Made by a program: the position numbers and the translations under genes
Source: Aculops lycopersici
Lineage: Eukaryota; Arthropoda; Arachnida; Trombidiformes; Eriophyidae
Assembly: GCA_015350385.1 (NCBI GenBank)
Contig: WNKI01000004.1
Coordinates: 1,781,852-1,845,851 of the forward strand
Reading direction: 5' to 3'
Length of the DNA stretch: 64,000 bases
The notes under the pieces: model-generated
Seen by the model: the letters and a program-made list of their open reading frames with translations, nothing else
What the model was told of the DNA's origin: nothing
The model's database searches: none
Shown here: in pieces, positions 21,798 through 33,140 of the stretch
Layout: every line of letters starts with the position of its first letter
Numbering within the stretch: position 1 is the stretch's first letter

Positions 21798-24612
21798 ATG
21801 GCCACAAGCAATAAAATGAAGCACCGAGAATCGAATCATAATCATCATTATTATCACTATCATCTTTATCATCATCACAGCGACGATATATTTGAAACTT
21901 CAAGAAAAAGTGAGAAATATCAAGCTCTCAGAGAGAAGGGCACAAGATTTATATCTTGCCAATCGAAGATGAGGCACCTATTGTTGTTTACCAGCAACAA
22001 GCCAAGCCGATTGGCGCATTGTGATTCAAAAAATGATATCATTATAATTCCACAAGCATCACCACAACCCAAAGGATCTCAAATATTGAACAGAAGCAGA
22101 AAGTCTGTCAACAGCAACGAGAGGAGAGTGAGATTTATTGATGAAAAGGTTGAGTTTCACGAAGGTGGTCAGTTTGGCCAGAAAGGAATGAGAGCAAGAG
22201 CGAGGCGAAGGATAGAGAAAGTGCCAATGTTAGTAGATGATAATCTACTGCCAAATGTTCCTCGAAGACCTATTTTATCGTGCCACTTAATCATATTGAG
22301 CTCACTATTGTTAGTATTGTTAGCCTTATTACCTAGTTTTTCTCTAGCCTTTACCCCGTCAACAAGCGATCAGTTGATCGAGAGCCTGCAACAACCGACT
22401 CGTCAACATCAGCACCAAAACTTGAACTCGAACCAGCAGCAGCAGTATCAATTACCTGAAACAGAGGAGTACCGGCGGCGAAGTGATCAACAAAACCAGC
22501 AGCAAGCCACGAATTCGCTAGAAGATCCGCAGGTGGATCAGGTGCAATATCAGGAGGAAGACGAGCTACTTCCGCTTGAGCCATACGTTCCCGTGGAGCC
22601 AGTTTTAGCAGACGCGGCGACATCAATGACCACAGCACCAAGGCGCGGCGTTGCCAACCACCTGTTGGCAATGGCCAGTTTGCTCAACAGCAGCTCAATG
22701 GTGATAGGCGGAGGCCAGCAGAAGGACGCGAACTCTCGCGCCCTGCTGCCTCTAGATTCTAGTCGTCTCTTGCTGCCCCAGATGCAGCAAATCAAATCCC
22801 GTTTTAATCAGGGTTGCGTCGGTGGCACCAAGTGCCAATTTTTCGCCTTTTGCTGGATGTCCGGCGGTTCGCTTGGCGCCTCGTGCGGCCTTCTAATGAC
22901 CTGTTGCGTAACCCCGAGTCGGCAAGAAATCCAACCAGGCTTCTATGGGCCAGTGGTGAACGATCCATGTAAGTAATCCAGATTTAAGTTTAAACTGTAG
23001 CCACTTTGATAATGATGATAAAGTTAAACTCACTCCGCTACTACCGCTACTACCACTATTGTCACTTTTCTTGCGAAAAAAAATCAATTACTAATAAATC
23101 AACATGAACTCAAACTAAAACTTTAGATTGCGGTAGGAGCACAAGCAAAATTAGCCGCATCGTTGGCGGAACGGATGCCTCGTTTGGCCAATTTCCCTGG
23201 CAAGCTTTCGTGCAGGTGGGTGGCAGCCGATGTGGTGGTGCATTAATAAGTTCGCGCCATGTTGTTACGGCGGGTCATTGTGTTGCAAGGTAAGTGGCGG
23301 CTGTAGACATGGCCGTGTAGTTCTGACTCCTCGGATCGAGAAGGTGCGACGACGACGACGAAACTACTACTACTACGAGGGGAATGTGAGAAGAAATGGG
23401 ATAGAATGAGAGAGTGAGAGTGAAAGTTAGCTGCGGAATTGCAAGCAGACCAAAGAGGATACAAGCAACAGGTTGCAATTTTGCACCCAGCAAAATAGTC
23501 GACCTCGGCGACGACAGCAACCACTTGTTGCTGCAAAGCCGCTTACAGTGGCGCCTTGGCTCACTGGGAAATGAATGGTCTTGCCGGCGAAAGTAAGTCG
23601 GGTGCATGATTTTTCGCTGCGTCGCCGTTGCCTCTGTTGTTGTTGCCACTGTCGTTGTTATTGCCTTTTTCTGTTGTTGTCGTTATGTGTAAAACTGGAA
23701 ACTCTCGCCCTTCCGAAGTCGGCGCTTTCGTTGTGGACGTCTTCGTGGATTCTAATTGCCTACAATTATCGCCCAACGGGCTGGCAAGCTAGCTCGCTAG
23801 CCAACCTACCCACTTGGCCAGTCTAGTTACAGAAATGAGCAGATCTCGCTGGAGCAAGACTACTGGCGATTATGTTGCTGCCATAATGAGACTTCGAGTC
23901 TCCGGATGGTCGAATAGAAAGTCCAGTTTTCTCTTTCACTCTCCTTGTTGGACTTAGTTGGCTAACTTTGCTCGGCTCGGTTGACTAGCTCATGGCTCAA
24001 AATCATAGGATTTCTCTGTAGCAAGTTAGAGGAACCGAATAGCAAAAAGAATTTAAGAAGAGGAAGAAACTAACTTTTTCTCTCGCTCTCCAACTTCTCG
24101 TTCACCTCATCATCGACTCAACTTCGAACTCCTCAACACCGGTGACTCCAACGACGACCACCATGACGACGGATGATAAATTTGAATATGAATCATGTAT
24201 TTAAACTCCTTTCTCCGCTCACCTGGTTAACGTCGTCTACACTAATGCACACACAAACACACATACATACACTCACACACTCGAAAACTTGGTTGCCGTG
24301 GATGCCGCAAACTATATCTTTTATCACCAAATTGAACTGAGCGAAAAAAAATCGTGCACACAAATCAAATGCGCAATCAACTACGACGATGCAACGATTA
24401 TTGCATGACGCTGATGCCGCCCGATAACGCGCTCGACTTACACTGTACTTGCGATTACCAACCAAACCAAAACCAATCCAAACAACCGAAACAACTCTCA
24501 CTTATGCAAATTATCCCGTCGATTCTCTTCCGCCGCATTTGCTCAATTGCATCCATCCGGTCGGCAATCATGACGCGCCAAACTTTCCCTGCGGCAAACT
24601 ATTTAAAACCTC

Positions 24613-24643
<31 letters not shown>

Positions 24644-26623
24644 ATACTGTGTGCCTCTTCCTAAAAAATACATTCAACCACTACATACAACCGCATCAAC
24701 TTTACTTGGGGTTATATTTACTATCCCTGCGGCAACCTGTCTGCCCACCTGTTGTACAACAACGCCTCTGCCGCAACCGCCTCCACGAATCTGGTCGCTT
24801 GCTCTCACTTACTATCAATGCCATCAACACTCTCTATCAACGAAACCATAACCACCGACCGACCGACCGGACGGACGGACGGACGAACTAAAAAACGACC
24901 GTCTGGATGGAAAACTAACTAAAATATCCCGGCCAAAACCACAACAGATCTCAGCATTCGCCCTCGAGTATTAAGGTAACTCTTGGAGATTATATCCTCA
25001 ACTCGGACATCGAAAGTATTCCGCACGAAATCTTTTCCGTGGTCGAGGTTCTCCTCCATCCAAACTTCAGGTTTACCCCTCAAGCTGACCGCTACGACGT
25101 TGCCGTTTTAGAGCTCGACCGGCAAGCCTCCTACAAGGACAACATAAAACCCATTTGTTTGCCCCAAAAGGACGCCACTTTTGTTGGCCGCGTGGCGTAT
25201 GTTGCCGGATGGGGCGCATTGCAAGCAGGTAAGTTTGAATTTAAGTTTAAGTTTAAGTTTGAGCTGAAGTTGAAGTTGAAGTCGAAGTCTAAGAGAAAAC
25301 CATCACAGGGACAAAACGAGGCCGAGACATCGATCACCCGTTGCCACTGCAACTGCTACTTCGTGATCAACCACTTGTTGTGGTTGATCACGAAGAGAAG
25401 TTGCGGCTTGACAGTCGCTTGGTGGTTTTAGCATCATTCATCATTCGCTTGACCATCCGTCTCTGTCACGATCACGACCTTAGAAGAGATGGAGCTGCTA
25501 ACTCCTCTCAACCTTGAGGCACTCGGTCAGTGTGGCTCTGGGTCATATTGATGCCTCATGAGCTTCGGCCACAACAAGTGGTTGTCTCTGCCTCCAGAGC
25601 AAGTTCAAGGTCTTGGCCGTGCTGAAGGCAAACGAGTGCGAGATGGACTCGGTTGCGCAATGGGCAACTCGGCGGTGGCAATCTAGCTTGTTTTAATCGA
25701 ATAGAATCGAGCCGAGCAAGCAACTCACTGGCAAAGATGACACCAGAATGCCTAATGAATGTCTCTTGTCAACTAAACTCAGCTAAACTCAACCAAGACC
25801 AACACTAAACACTCCAATCAAATTTAATTAAAACCAATTACTCACCCAAAATCCTCACTAAAATTGCAATTAGGATCCAAATTGAGACCCAAAGTGTTGC
25901 AACATGTTGCAGTTCCTGTGATAGAGAATCATGTTTGCGAGGGCTGGCACAGACGAAAGGGAATCGACATCAGGATCTACGATGAGATGATGTGCGCCGG
26001 TTATGAATTAGGTCAACGCGACGCTTGTCAGGTAAGTTTCAATTTGGATTCGCGACAAGTGGACTTCCTGGCGGCAAGTCCACTTGAAAGGTAGAGGGAA
26101 TGATGAAGAAACACCAACTGCTAACCGTAGCATACTTACTAATCTAATCTACTTGACTCACTTAATACCATCACCACCACCACCACTACTACAACCAAAC
26201 TCATAGGGCGACTCCGGTGGTCCGCTGATGCTGAACCAGTTTGGCGTCTGGTATCTCGTGGGCATCGTTTCGGCCGGCTACTCGTGTGCCAAACAATACC
26301 AGCCGGGAATCTACCACAGGGTAAGTTGAAGTATCAAGGAGTTGAATGGGACGGTTGAAGAGGGTGAGAGAAAGAGGGGAGCTTCGCGGAATCTGATGGG
26401 GAAGTCTAGAGGGTAACTCTCAACTTGAGCAGACGGAATGATAGTTTCTGTCTATCTCGAACCCTTCCTAAGACTAACGGCAAAATGTCTGACTGACTCT
26501 TTGTTTTAACTTCGCCGCTAACTCACTTTGCAAACACAGGTCAGTAGTTCATCGGATTGGATCTCGAGCAACATTTACCAGCAGCAACAGGCGGCCAGCT
26601 CGGCGGCGGGCGGCAACAGGTGA
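21798..26623 (+). CDS. Membrane-anchored trypsin-like serine protease with clip-like domain, six exons
   Basis: Exons 21798-22968, 23127-23289, 24948-25228, 25874-26031, 26207-26320 and 26540-26623 join in phase to 656 residues. The N-terminal 160 residues are His/Lys/Arg-rich and probably cytosolic. A hydrophobic segment (about 166-187, LIILSSLLLVLLALLPSFSL) would be a type II signal anchor, and a Gln-rich stem follows. A disulfide-knot/clip-like module (about 339-370, GCVGGTKCQFFAFCW to LMTCC) resembles those of insect Stubble/CG8170-type proteases. After the activation site SRIVGG comes the S1 domain with catalytic His in VTAGHC, Asp in DRYDVAVLELD and Ser in GDSGGP. The Asp six residues before that Ser (DACQGDSGG) predicts cleavage after Lys/Arg. 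A short Gln/Ala/Ser tail ends the protein. Likely role: extracellular processing in the epithelium or cuticle. Confidence 0.88.
22969..23126 (+). other. Protease gene intron 1
   Basis: A 158-base GT-AG intron (GTAAGT donor, TTTAG acceptor), phase 1. The split codon encodes the Tyr of the PYCG motif just before the activation region. Confidence 0.85.
23290..24947 (+). other. Protease gene intron 2 (1.66 kb)
   Basis: The largest intron of this gene, inserted just after the catalytic-His motif. It contains several short frames on both strands, simple repeats including a CT/CA run near 24610-24645 and GACC/GACG tetramers near 24855-24885. No gene inside it can be supported. Confidence 0.8.
25229..25873 (+). 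other. Protease gene intron 3 with hairpin
   Basis: A 645-base GT-AG intron. It starts with an AAGTTT/AAGTTG hexamer array (about 25230-25290) and carries a perfect 16-bp inverted repeat with a 5-base loop at 25359-25395. Confidence 0.85.
25359..25395. repeat. Perfect 16-bp hairpin
   Basis: CTTCGTGATCAACCAC at 25359-25374 is exactly reverse-complemented at 25380-25395, with a TTGTT loop. It lies in an intron. It could be a small foldback remnant or a structured RNA; the sequence alone does not decide. Confidence 0.85.
26032..26206 (+). other. Protease gene intron 4
   Basis: A 175-base GT-AG intron, phase 0, splitting DACQ from GDSGGP directly before the catalytic-Ser motif. Confidence 0.85.
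26321..26539 (+). other. Protease gene intron 5
   Basis: A 219-base GT-AG intron, phase 0 (donor GTAAGT, acceptor ACACAG), near the end of the S1 domain. The last exon encodes VSSSSDWISSNIY and a short tail. Confidence 0.82.
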
Positions 26624-29600
26624 CGTCGTGGGTCGCCCTCGACTTCTTCGTCTTGGTTGCCTGTTAAGGGGAAAACAATCGACTTAATCTGCAGTAGACT
26701 GGAGCCGTGAGTTCTAACTTCAACTTCGACTAAAACGAAGACGACACCGAGAAACAAGATAAGAAGAAGAAGAAGAAGAAGCTGAGGACAACGAAGCGAC
26801 GAAGATAACAACAAAGGGGAGTCTCACAATTTAGGAAAGTTGAGGAGAGAGGAGTTACATAACAACACTCTCACACCTAAACTCTCCTCTTACCTGCTCA
26901 CTGACTTGTTTCGCTCACCTGGCCAACCAATTGTCTGAATGCCTCGAGTAAGACTTTGGAGAGTCAAAGTCAAGCTACCACTACCTTTTAGTTGCTCTCA
27001 ACTTTGGAACAGTATGAGTAACAACAAGAAGAACCACAACGAGACTAGCGACAAGAACAAGAGCATCGCAAGCAACGACGACGACGACTAACGAGTTCGG
27101 GAAGACAGCAGCAGCAGCAACAAGTGTTGGTTAAGTTGGAGCGGATTGCATGGGGCTAAAATTGGGTCTCAGTCGGCAAATGGGCAAGTGAGCAACTGAG
27201 TGAGTGGTGAGTCCGACAGACTGTCTAATGGTCTACCGATGAGAGTGTTTGAATTTGAAACTCCAACTAACTGTAGCTCGCTTGATAGCTAGCTAGCTAG
27301 CTACACAGATTGCCACTTTTCCATAGGCCACCGCTGTAATTCCAAGCACACAAAATACCACCTGTTGTCTCCTCCTTTCTCTCACCCTCTCGCTCGCTCG
27401 CTCGCCAAGTGTTTTGCCCGGCGCCATTTTGCGACCGTCATGGTGTTCAAGTCGTTTAAGGTATAGATCAAATCAATGATTCACAGGTGAACCGATCGGT
27501 TGCTCGCCGATGATTTGTCTTTGTCCCGGGTGTTGAAAGTGAGTGGGAATTCTGTGCCGCAGTGAGGTCACAACTAACTGTTGGGCGATATCGAGCTACA
27601 TCGCAAGAGGAGAGCCACCTGTTGATGTTGTCGAAGTTGCTGTTGTTCGTGTTTAAGCTCGAGAAGAAAAGCCAACTGGAGGTTTAGTGATAATAGTATC
27701 CCAGCTTGAACGGAACAACAACAACCCGTAGGCGAGACAATTGCAACAGGAACAAAAACACAAAGCCGACAGCCAACCTCAAACGTGATGACCAAAACGA
27801 AAAAACTCCACATTTTCCTGTATATATTTGCACAAACAAAAATTTTAGGTACCAATAATATGAAATTTTCTCCTTCCATCATCTCAAATCTTCTTCAATC
27901 CCAAATCCTAACAATAAAGTGCCAAGTGATTGGTGTTTTAGGAAGGAGTCGTTCCATTAGAAACAGCTTGCTATTATTGTTATTGTTATCATTGTTGCGA
28001 TTGCAATTGCGGTTGCTGCTAGTTGTTATTGATGTTAATGTTATCTCTTGGTCGTGAACTTTTCACGCCTTTTTCATTGACTCTCGCTAATGACACTCGA
28101 CTTCCGCCACCAACGGCTCAAGTGAAAGTCAGGAAGTGGTTGAAAACATGGAGCACCGCTGGTGTCGTCAGGCTTATCCATCTTTTTTTGCCCGGAAGTG
28201 AGTGACGGTCAAGAGTGAGAAAGGGAAAAAGTGGAGCATTTTTTCTCGTTCTCTCTCTTTTGAATCAACCCGCTTTCTTGCTACAAGTTGCCAGTTTTTG
28301 TATTGTTATGCTTTCCTCGATCCAACTATGTGTTGAGCTGAACACTGCTTACTATCGTCCATATGATTGAGATCGAAATTTGTATTGCAATTTGTAGCTC
28401 TATAAACTATGCGTCAGCCTAATTTGAAGAGAGTCCGGTATGAATGAGATCAATTTGCCAACTTCCTTCCGGCTGTCGGCGCGACTTCAACGTTAGAATC
28501 CGGGAGTTCCAAGTTTCAATTTGTTGGCCAGTTGGTCTACAGAAATGTGCGCTTGGACAACAGGTGTCCATCAAGTCTATGGCAGGGTGCTGATCAGTGA
28601 GGGAATACTAGATTTTTTGTTGGGGAAAAGCCAACGAGATAGAGTTTCTCGCAGTTGCAGCGGAAGAAAATGGAATTGAACATGTTTAGAGCAAAAGTTG
28701 ACGGTGAGGTAGTCAGAATAGGGGAGTAGTCAGATGGATAGATAGACAGACTCCCAGATAGGTGGTTAAATGAATGAATGGGAATGGAAGCCTAGTGTCT
28801 TAGCCAACAGATGATGGCCAACTCAAGACACAAGCGAAGCAAATAAAACAACAGCGACTCAAATCATTCGGTGCTCATGTCAACGGTATGCTCGCCGGCT
28901 ACCTGTTACCTGAGTAACAGGTAGCTGGCTAGCCAGCCAGCCAGCTTGCTAGCTAGAGGGTGAGAAGCCACCAAGCGAGCGACGCTCGCCAGTAGTGGGC
29001 AACGAGAAAACAGCACCATGAATTGAACGACACACAACCTGTTGAATTCTTACTTCCACCTCCTCGAACAGAAACTTGAGACTCAGTGCAACCGCTCGTT
29101 GTTAGTTCTCATAGACGACACACTCATAGTCGCCGCCGCCGCCATCAGCCCCTTCGCTCTATTGGCTTCCTGGCAAGCCACTGGCCGGCAAGCTAGCTGG
29201 CTAACTTTGCGCAATCGAATTGCAAGCCCCTAACTCGCACCGGCCAGCCGGTTGATGGGTTTGCTGGTCGGCAAGCCAAGTAAGCGTAAGCGGGAGTGTG
29301 TATTTGTAGAACTTAAACCCCTCAGAACCAAATCTGGCACTTAAATTTCTATTCACTTTCTCTCTAAACTCGTCCGTCCGCTTACTAGCTGGCTGGCTGG
29401 CTACCTGAAACTTGAAACCCGGAACTTGGACTGGTACCGAGCAATACACACACACAAGCTAGCCACTCTCTCCCTCTCTTTCTCTCCTTCTTTCACTCTA
29501 GCGATTGAAGGTGGAGGCTAATCTCGTTAGTCCTCGCAGCAACCATCAAGCAGCCAGACAAGACCAACGAGTGGTCGGGGATACAAAATAAGTGGCCATT

Positions 29601-29874
29601 AACTGGCGGCTAGCATGTCGAGCTATTGTTCTGGCCCACCACCATAGCTAAAGCCAACGATAACTTCGGCTTCTATGTAAGCTAATATTAAACATTTGTC
29701 ACCTGTTCCTCACGATGAGAATTGATAGCGAGTGGGTGAGTGTTGGTTTGTATGTGACCAGTCATGTCAATCTTCGAAACAAGATTGTTTATTCTATCAG
29801 GTTTCTTCTTTGGTCCTTTCTTAGATCATGCCTGTTGCTGTTGTTCTAAGCTTACCCCCACCAGTGTCCAACAC
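26624..29874. other. Intergenic, no gene seen
   Basis: A 3.25-kb stretch with microsatellites (AAG near 26761-26782, GCTAGCTAGC near 27284-27303) and only short frames lacking domains or sensible composition. A 12-bp perfect hairpin lies at 28898-28925. It presumably contains the protease 3' UTR on the left. Confidence 0.5.
28898..28925. repeat. Short perfect inverted repeat
   Basis: GCTACCTGTTAC (28898-28909) and its exact complement (28914-28925) flank a CTGA loop. It is followed by CTGGCTAGCCAG-type palindromic sequence. Confidence 0.8.
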
Positions 29875-30552
29875 TCAGGTAATATCACGCCGGGGCAAAT
29901 TCGATGGCAAGTTTGCTTGATCTGGGGGATGGTTGTAGCGGCGCCTCTCACGGGCCATACTGATTCTAATGTTGGCCAATTCGTGAGCTACAAACAACAT
30001 TCGGCCACTAATGGTTAGTGCAAAGACCCAAACAACAAGCGATGACCAAACGCTGAATTGGCACGTTTCTAAATCTGCAAAGAATCCCTTAACGTCAATC
30101 TGTTGGGTATTGTTTGTGATAACCATTGAGGCAGCCGCTGCCTCGCAACCCTTAGAAAATCTCTCCTCCACTGCATTGCACCAGACGGCGAAGCCTGCTG
30201 ATACTAAAATTCCGCTAATAAATATAAGAATGGCCACTATTAGGGTGGATAAGGTGATCTTAAATGTGACGTCAAACGTTTGCCTCGATCCCTTGTAGAG
30301 CATCACAGAAGTTTTGACCAATTTTATAAAGGCCAATAGTACCGAGCCCGCGGCAATTAATACTGAGAGATAGCAATAGAATGATGAGGCCCAAAATGGA
30401 GTGAACTCGCCAGTGTCCTCATATTTGCCCGTGGAGAATAGTAGGCAATGATTTGAGAAGGAATAGAGGTGGGTCCATAAGGATGCTAGAAAGCTAATGC
30501 CTAGTATTATGCAAACCGAATAAGCTGCACATAATAGGACTAATAGTAACAT
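29875..30552 (-). CDS. TMEM179: Transmembrane protein 179-like protein
   Basis: A 225-residue single-exon multi-pass membrane protein. Four hydrophobic segments are visible: about 2-26 (near the N-terminus), 56-80 (FYCYLSVLIAAGSVLLAFI), 97-121 (ITLSTLIVAILIFISGILVSAGFAVWC) and 172-195 (SSLVVWVFALTISGRMLFVAH). Between TM3 and TM4 there is a lumenal or extracellular loop with Cys residues and an NNT glycosylation site. The length and layout agree with TMEM179/TMEM179B (about 220-235 residues), and the AVWCNAV and DLETCQFSVW regions are family-like. The cellular function of the family is not established. The assignment is by recognition only. Confidence 0.7.
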   Translation of the reverse strand: MLLLVLLCAAYSVCIILGISFLASLWTHLYSFSNHCLLFSTGKYEDTGEFTPFWASSFYCYLSVLIAAGSVLLAFIKLVKTSVMLYKGSRQTFDVTFKITLSTLIVAILIFISGILVSAGFAVWCNAVEERFSKGCEAAAASMVITNNTQQIDVKGFFADLETCQFSVWSSLVVWVFALTISGRMLFVAHELANIRISMARERRRYNHPPDQANLPSNLPRRDIT

Positions 30553-32008
30553 CTTCGTTGTATTTCTTTATCTATGCTTTTGATAAGCTGTTAATATGCT
30601 AAATTTGGAGGCATATTTCCTATTACATGACTTTGAATTGCAAAATGGTCTATTCAATTAGAATCGAATAAAGTTTTAGGCCATGATGAATGACAAGCTG
30701 CAAATTCGATCGCTTTCATCGAAACAACAACAAATGACGCACAAATTTTTCCCCATTTTCCGTGCGCCACTATTTGGCTGCACGTTTCAACACAATAGAA
30801 ACTCAAAGATGATCGCGATATCCACATTGATTCGCTTGATACGATCCACCCTAGATCGTGGCCGGCCTTTTGCATATCGATTATCGATTACAAGTGTCAA
30901 ATGATCGTATACATTTATATTGATATATAAATAAGATTTGCCTTTGCAAGGGTCAAGCCACTGACCGCAAGTTGAATTAAGAAGAGGTTGATGGAGAGAG
31001 ATAAGCGGTCGATTGCCCTTGAGTTTGTCGAGAACAGATCCAGGATGTTGTTGTTGCCGCTGTGGATATTATTAACCTGTTGACTCTTTTGCCGGCGGGA
31101 AAACCACACCAGACTCTTTTGCATCAGGCTTTCGATACTTCAGGTATTTCCTCATGGGCTTTTAACATTGAAAGATGTTTCACCTGTTCGAAGGTGTTAC
31201 TCGCGCATATGGGTTTTTCAAACATTCGAAAGCCACCATATTTGTTGCTACCGCCGTGAATACCTGATTAAAGTAGGTAGAATGAGGTAAGAAATTGGCC
31301 TGTATGCGTGTTTTCCGCTTTAAACTTCACATTAAAATCACTAAGAAAAACACCATCAACAACATCACTCCAGCAGAAGCAACAACAACAACAACAACAA
31401 ACAAACAAACAAACAAGAATAAGAAAACGAGTCTCGCTCTCGGTGGTTATTTCCCATGGTGCCTGTTATCTCCCTGCATTGCCCTTATATCTTGTAGCGC
31501 TAAAACTATCGCCACCACCTTTTCGTTGCCACTTTAAGCTAAGTTAGCTTAGCTAACTAACGCTGCTGCCATAGGCATGCGCCAGTAAAGCTAGTTAACG
31601 TTTATATCACGAGCGCCACTTGTTGATGTGGCGCCATCGCCGAGGATGTGGCCGTGGTGATGGCGGTTTTGTTGCCAAGACGTCTGCTGTTGCTAAAGCT
31701 AGCGCATCGACGACTTACGGTTATCCCTCAAGACATCGGCCTCCATCGGAGCAGATAGAGATAGCTACAAAACTATGACTAAAGCAACGACGTCGACAAC
31801 GGACTTGACGACCACGACGACTACGACCATGATGATAATAGCACCGAGGACTATATAAACCCTCGGAGAATTCCAGTCGAAGTCATCAGTTTGCCTAGCT
31901 AGTTCTCCAAGTTAACTTCCGGTAATTTGCAATAACCAAACCACAAGGCCAAGTTCAGTTTAGTTTCAATAGACACACAAACAAACAAGCAAAAACCAAG
32001 CACCAAAA
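30553..32008. other. Intergenic and promoter region left of the Gly-rich peptide gene
   Basis: A 1.46-kb divergent spacer without a supportable gene. It contains an AAC/AAAC microsatellite near 31378-31420. The right end holds the TATA box and leader of the Gly-rich peptide gene. Confidence 0.5.
31853..31890 (+). promoter_or_regulatory. TATA box and initiator of the Gly-rich peptide gene
   Basis: A TATATAA box begins at 31853. An arthropod-type TCAGT initiator at 31886-31890 sits about 33 bases downstream, which is the standard spacing. The start codon follows about 120 bases later. TATA promoters in arthropods are typical of highly expressed, tissue- or stage-specific genes, which fits a secreted structural or defence peptide. 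Confidence 0.75.
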
Positions 32009-32272
32009 ATGAACGCCAAGCTATTCATCATTTGCGCCCTCCTCGTTGCCCTCGCCGCCATGATGGCTGAGGCCCACCACCATCACCGACACGGTCACTA
32101 CGGACACGGTCAACGTCTTGGTGGATACGGCGGCGGCTACGGATACCAAGGAGGTTACGGCGGAGGATACGGCGGAAACTACGGCGGCTACAGCTCCGGC
32201 TATGGCTACGGAAACGGCGGATACTATGGCGGTTACGGAAATGGAGGCTACGGAGCCTACGGTGGATACTAA
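32009..32272 (+). CDS. Secreted Gly/Tyr-rich peptide with His-rich N-terminus
   Basis: An 87-residue single-exon preprotein. Residues 1-22 are a clear signal peptide (hydrophobic FIICALLVALAAMM, Ala-x-Ala at the cleavage site). The mature peptide starts with a histidine cluster (HHHHRHGHYGHG) and continues as GGYGGGYG/GGY repeats to the end, with no cysteine. This composition is seen in arthropod cuticle or eggshell proteins, adhesive or silk proteins and Gly-rich antimicrobial peptides; the sequence cannot tell these apart. The histidines could bind metal ions. A TATA-initiator promoter lies upstream and an AATAAA signal at 32416-32421 downstream. A large antisense frame across it is a shadow of the repetitive codons. 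Confidence 0.88.
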   Translation: MNAKLFIICALLVALAAMMAEAHHHHRHGHYGHGQRLGGYGGGYGYQGGYGGGYGGNYGGYSSGYGYGNGGYYGGYGNGGYGAYGGY

Positions 32273-32415
32273 GCTCAGCCAATTGCCATACCAATCGAGA
32301 GGAATGGAGCAGCAAAGCTGTTAGAATTCTGAGAACCCGACGCACATTGACGGACGACAATTATTCGAACTCTTTGTTTGATTGAAGTATTACGTTTGAA
32401 ATGCAATATAATGAA

Positions 32416-32421
32416 AATAAA
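32416..32421 (+). terminator. Poly(A) signal of the Gly-rich peptide gene
   Basis: Canonical AATAAA 144 bases after the stop codon, in an A-rich context. Confidence 0.65.
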
Positions 32422-33140
32422 AATAATCATGACAACAAGAACGACGATGACAGCAACGGTAACTAGACGAGTGCAGTTGTCCTCTTTTGAGGCATCTTAG
32501 AACTTTCGGTTAATCAGTCAGTCGATCGCATCACTCAAATCAGGTTCTAAGTCTAGACTTTTCATATCTCTTCTCCTTCTCTATCAGATTGTTACCTCTC
32601 GTGCAACAAGTGATTTATGCTTCTCATGAGCGTTAGTGTGCTTTTGGAACAAACTAACGAGCCGAGAAGATGTCATGCAATAATTCGCATTTTCATGTCA
32701 CACTAAGTGAGGCTATAAGTAAATCAAACAACCTGTTGTGTTGCTAGTTTTTTTCTTCTCATCCCGGACTGACTGATAGCTGCCGGCGGATGACAACCTT
32801 ATAAGGCGCAATTTGGTAAGCGGGCAAGAGGGGCGACAATCTTGAAGCGAACATCGGGGTTGTAAACAGCAGTAATCAGGTGCTACAGTGCCTATTAAAA
32901 GTAAAATAAATTATCATAAATAGTACTTTGTTGTTGTTGGGATATCGGTCATTATTATTTTACGAATAATTATATATGGCATACTTTGAATCACCTATAG
33001 GGTGGGTGTCACACATTTTGCTGTACTGTCTATCTCACTAAACTGTCAAGCTCTTTGGATTCTGGTTCGTGAGACCTGGTTACGATGTTTGTTATTGTGC
33101 TCAATCATTGCACAGTCGATTTCCAACATTTTGAAGGAAT
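32422..33140. other. Intergenic, no gene seen
   Basis: A 0.7-kb spacer that includes the 3' flank of the ACP7-like gene. Only short non-convincing frames. Confidence 0.5.

Noticed and set aside
24193..24891. Frames of 80-165 residues on both strands within protease intron 2
   Set aside because: They are short, low-complexity and mutually overlapping, and lie in an intron supported by in-phase flanking exons of the S1 domain.
32028..32360. 110-residue Arg/Ser-rich minus-strand frame
   Set aside because: Exact antisense of the Gly/Tyr codon repeats of the secreted peptide gene.
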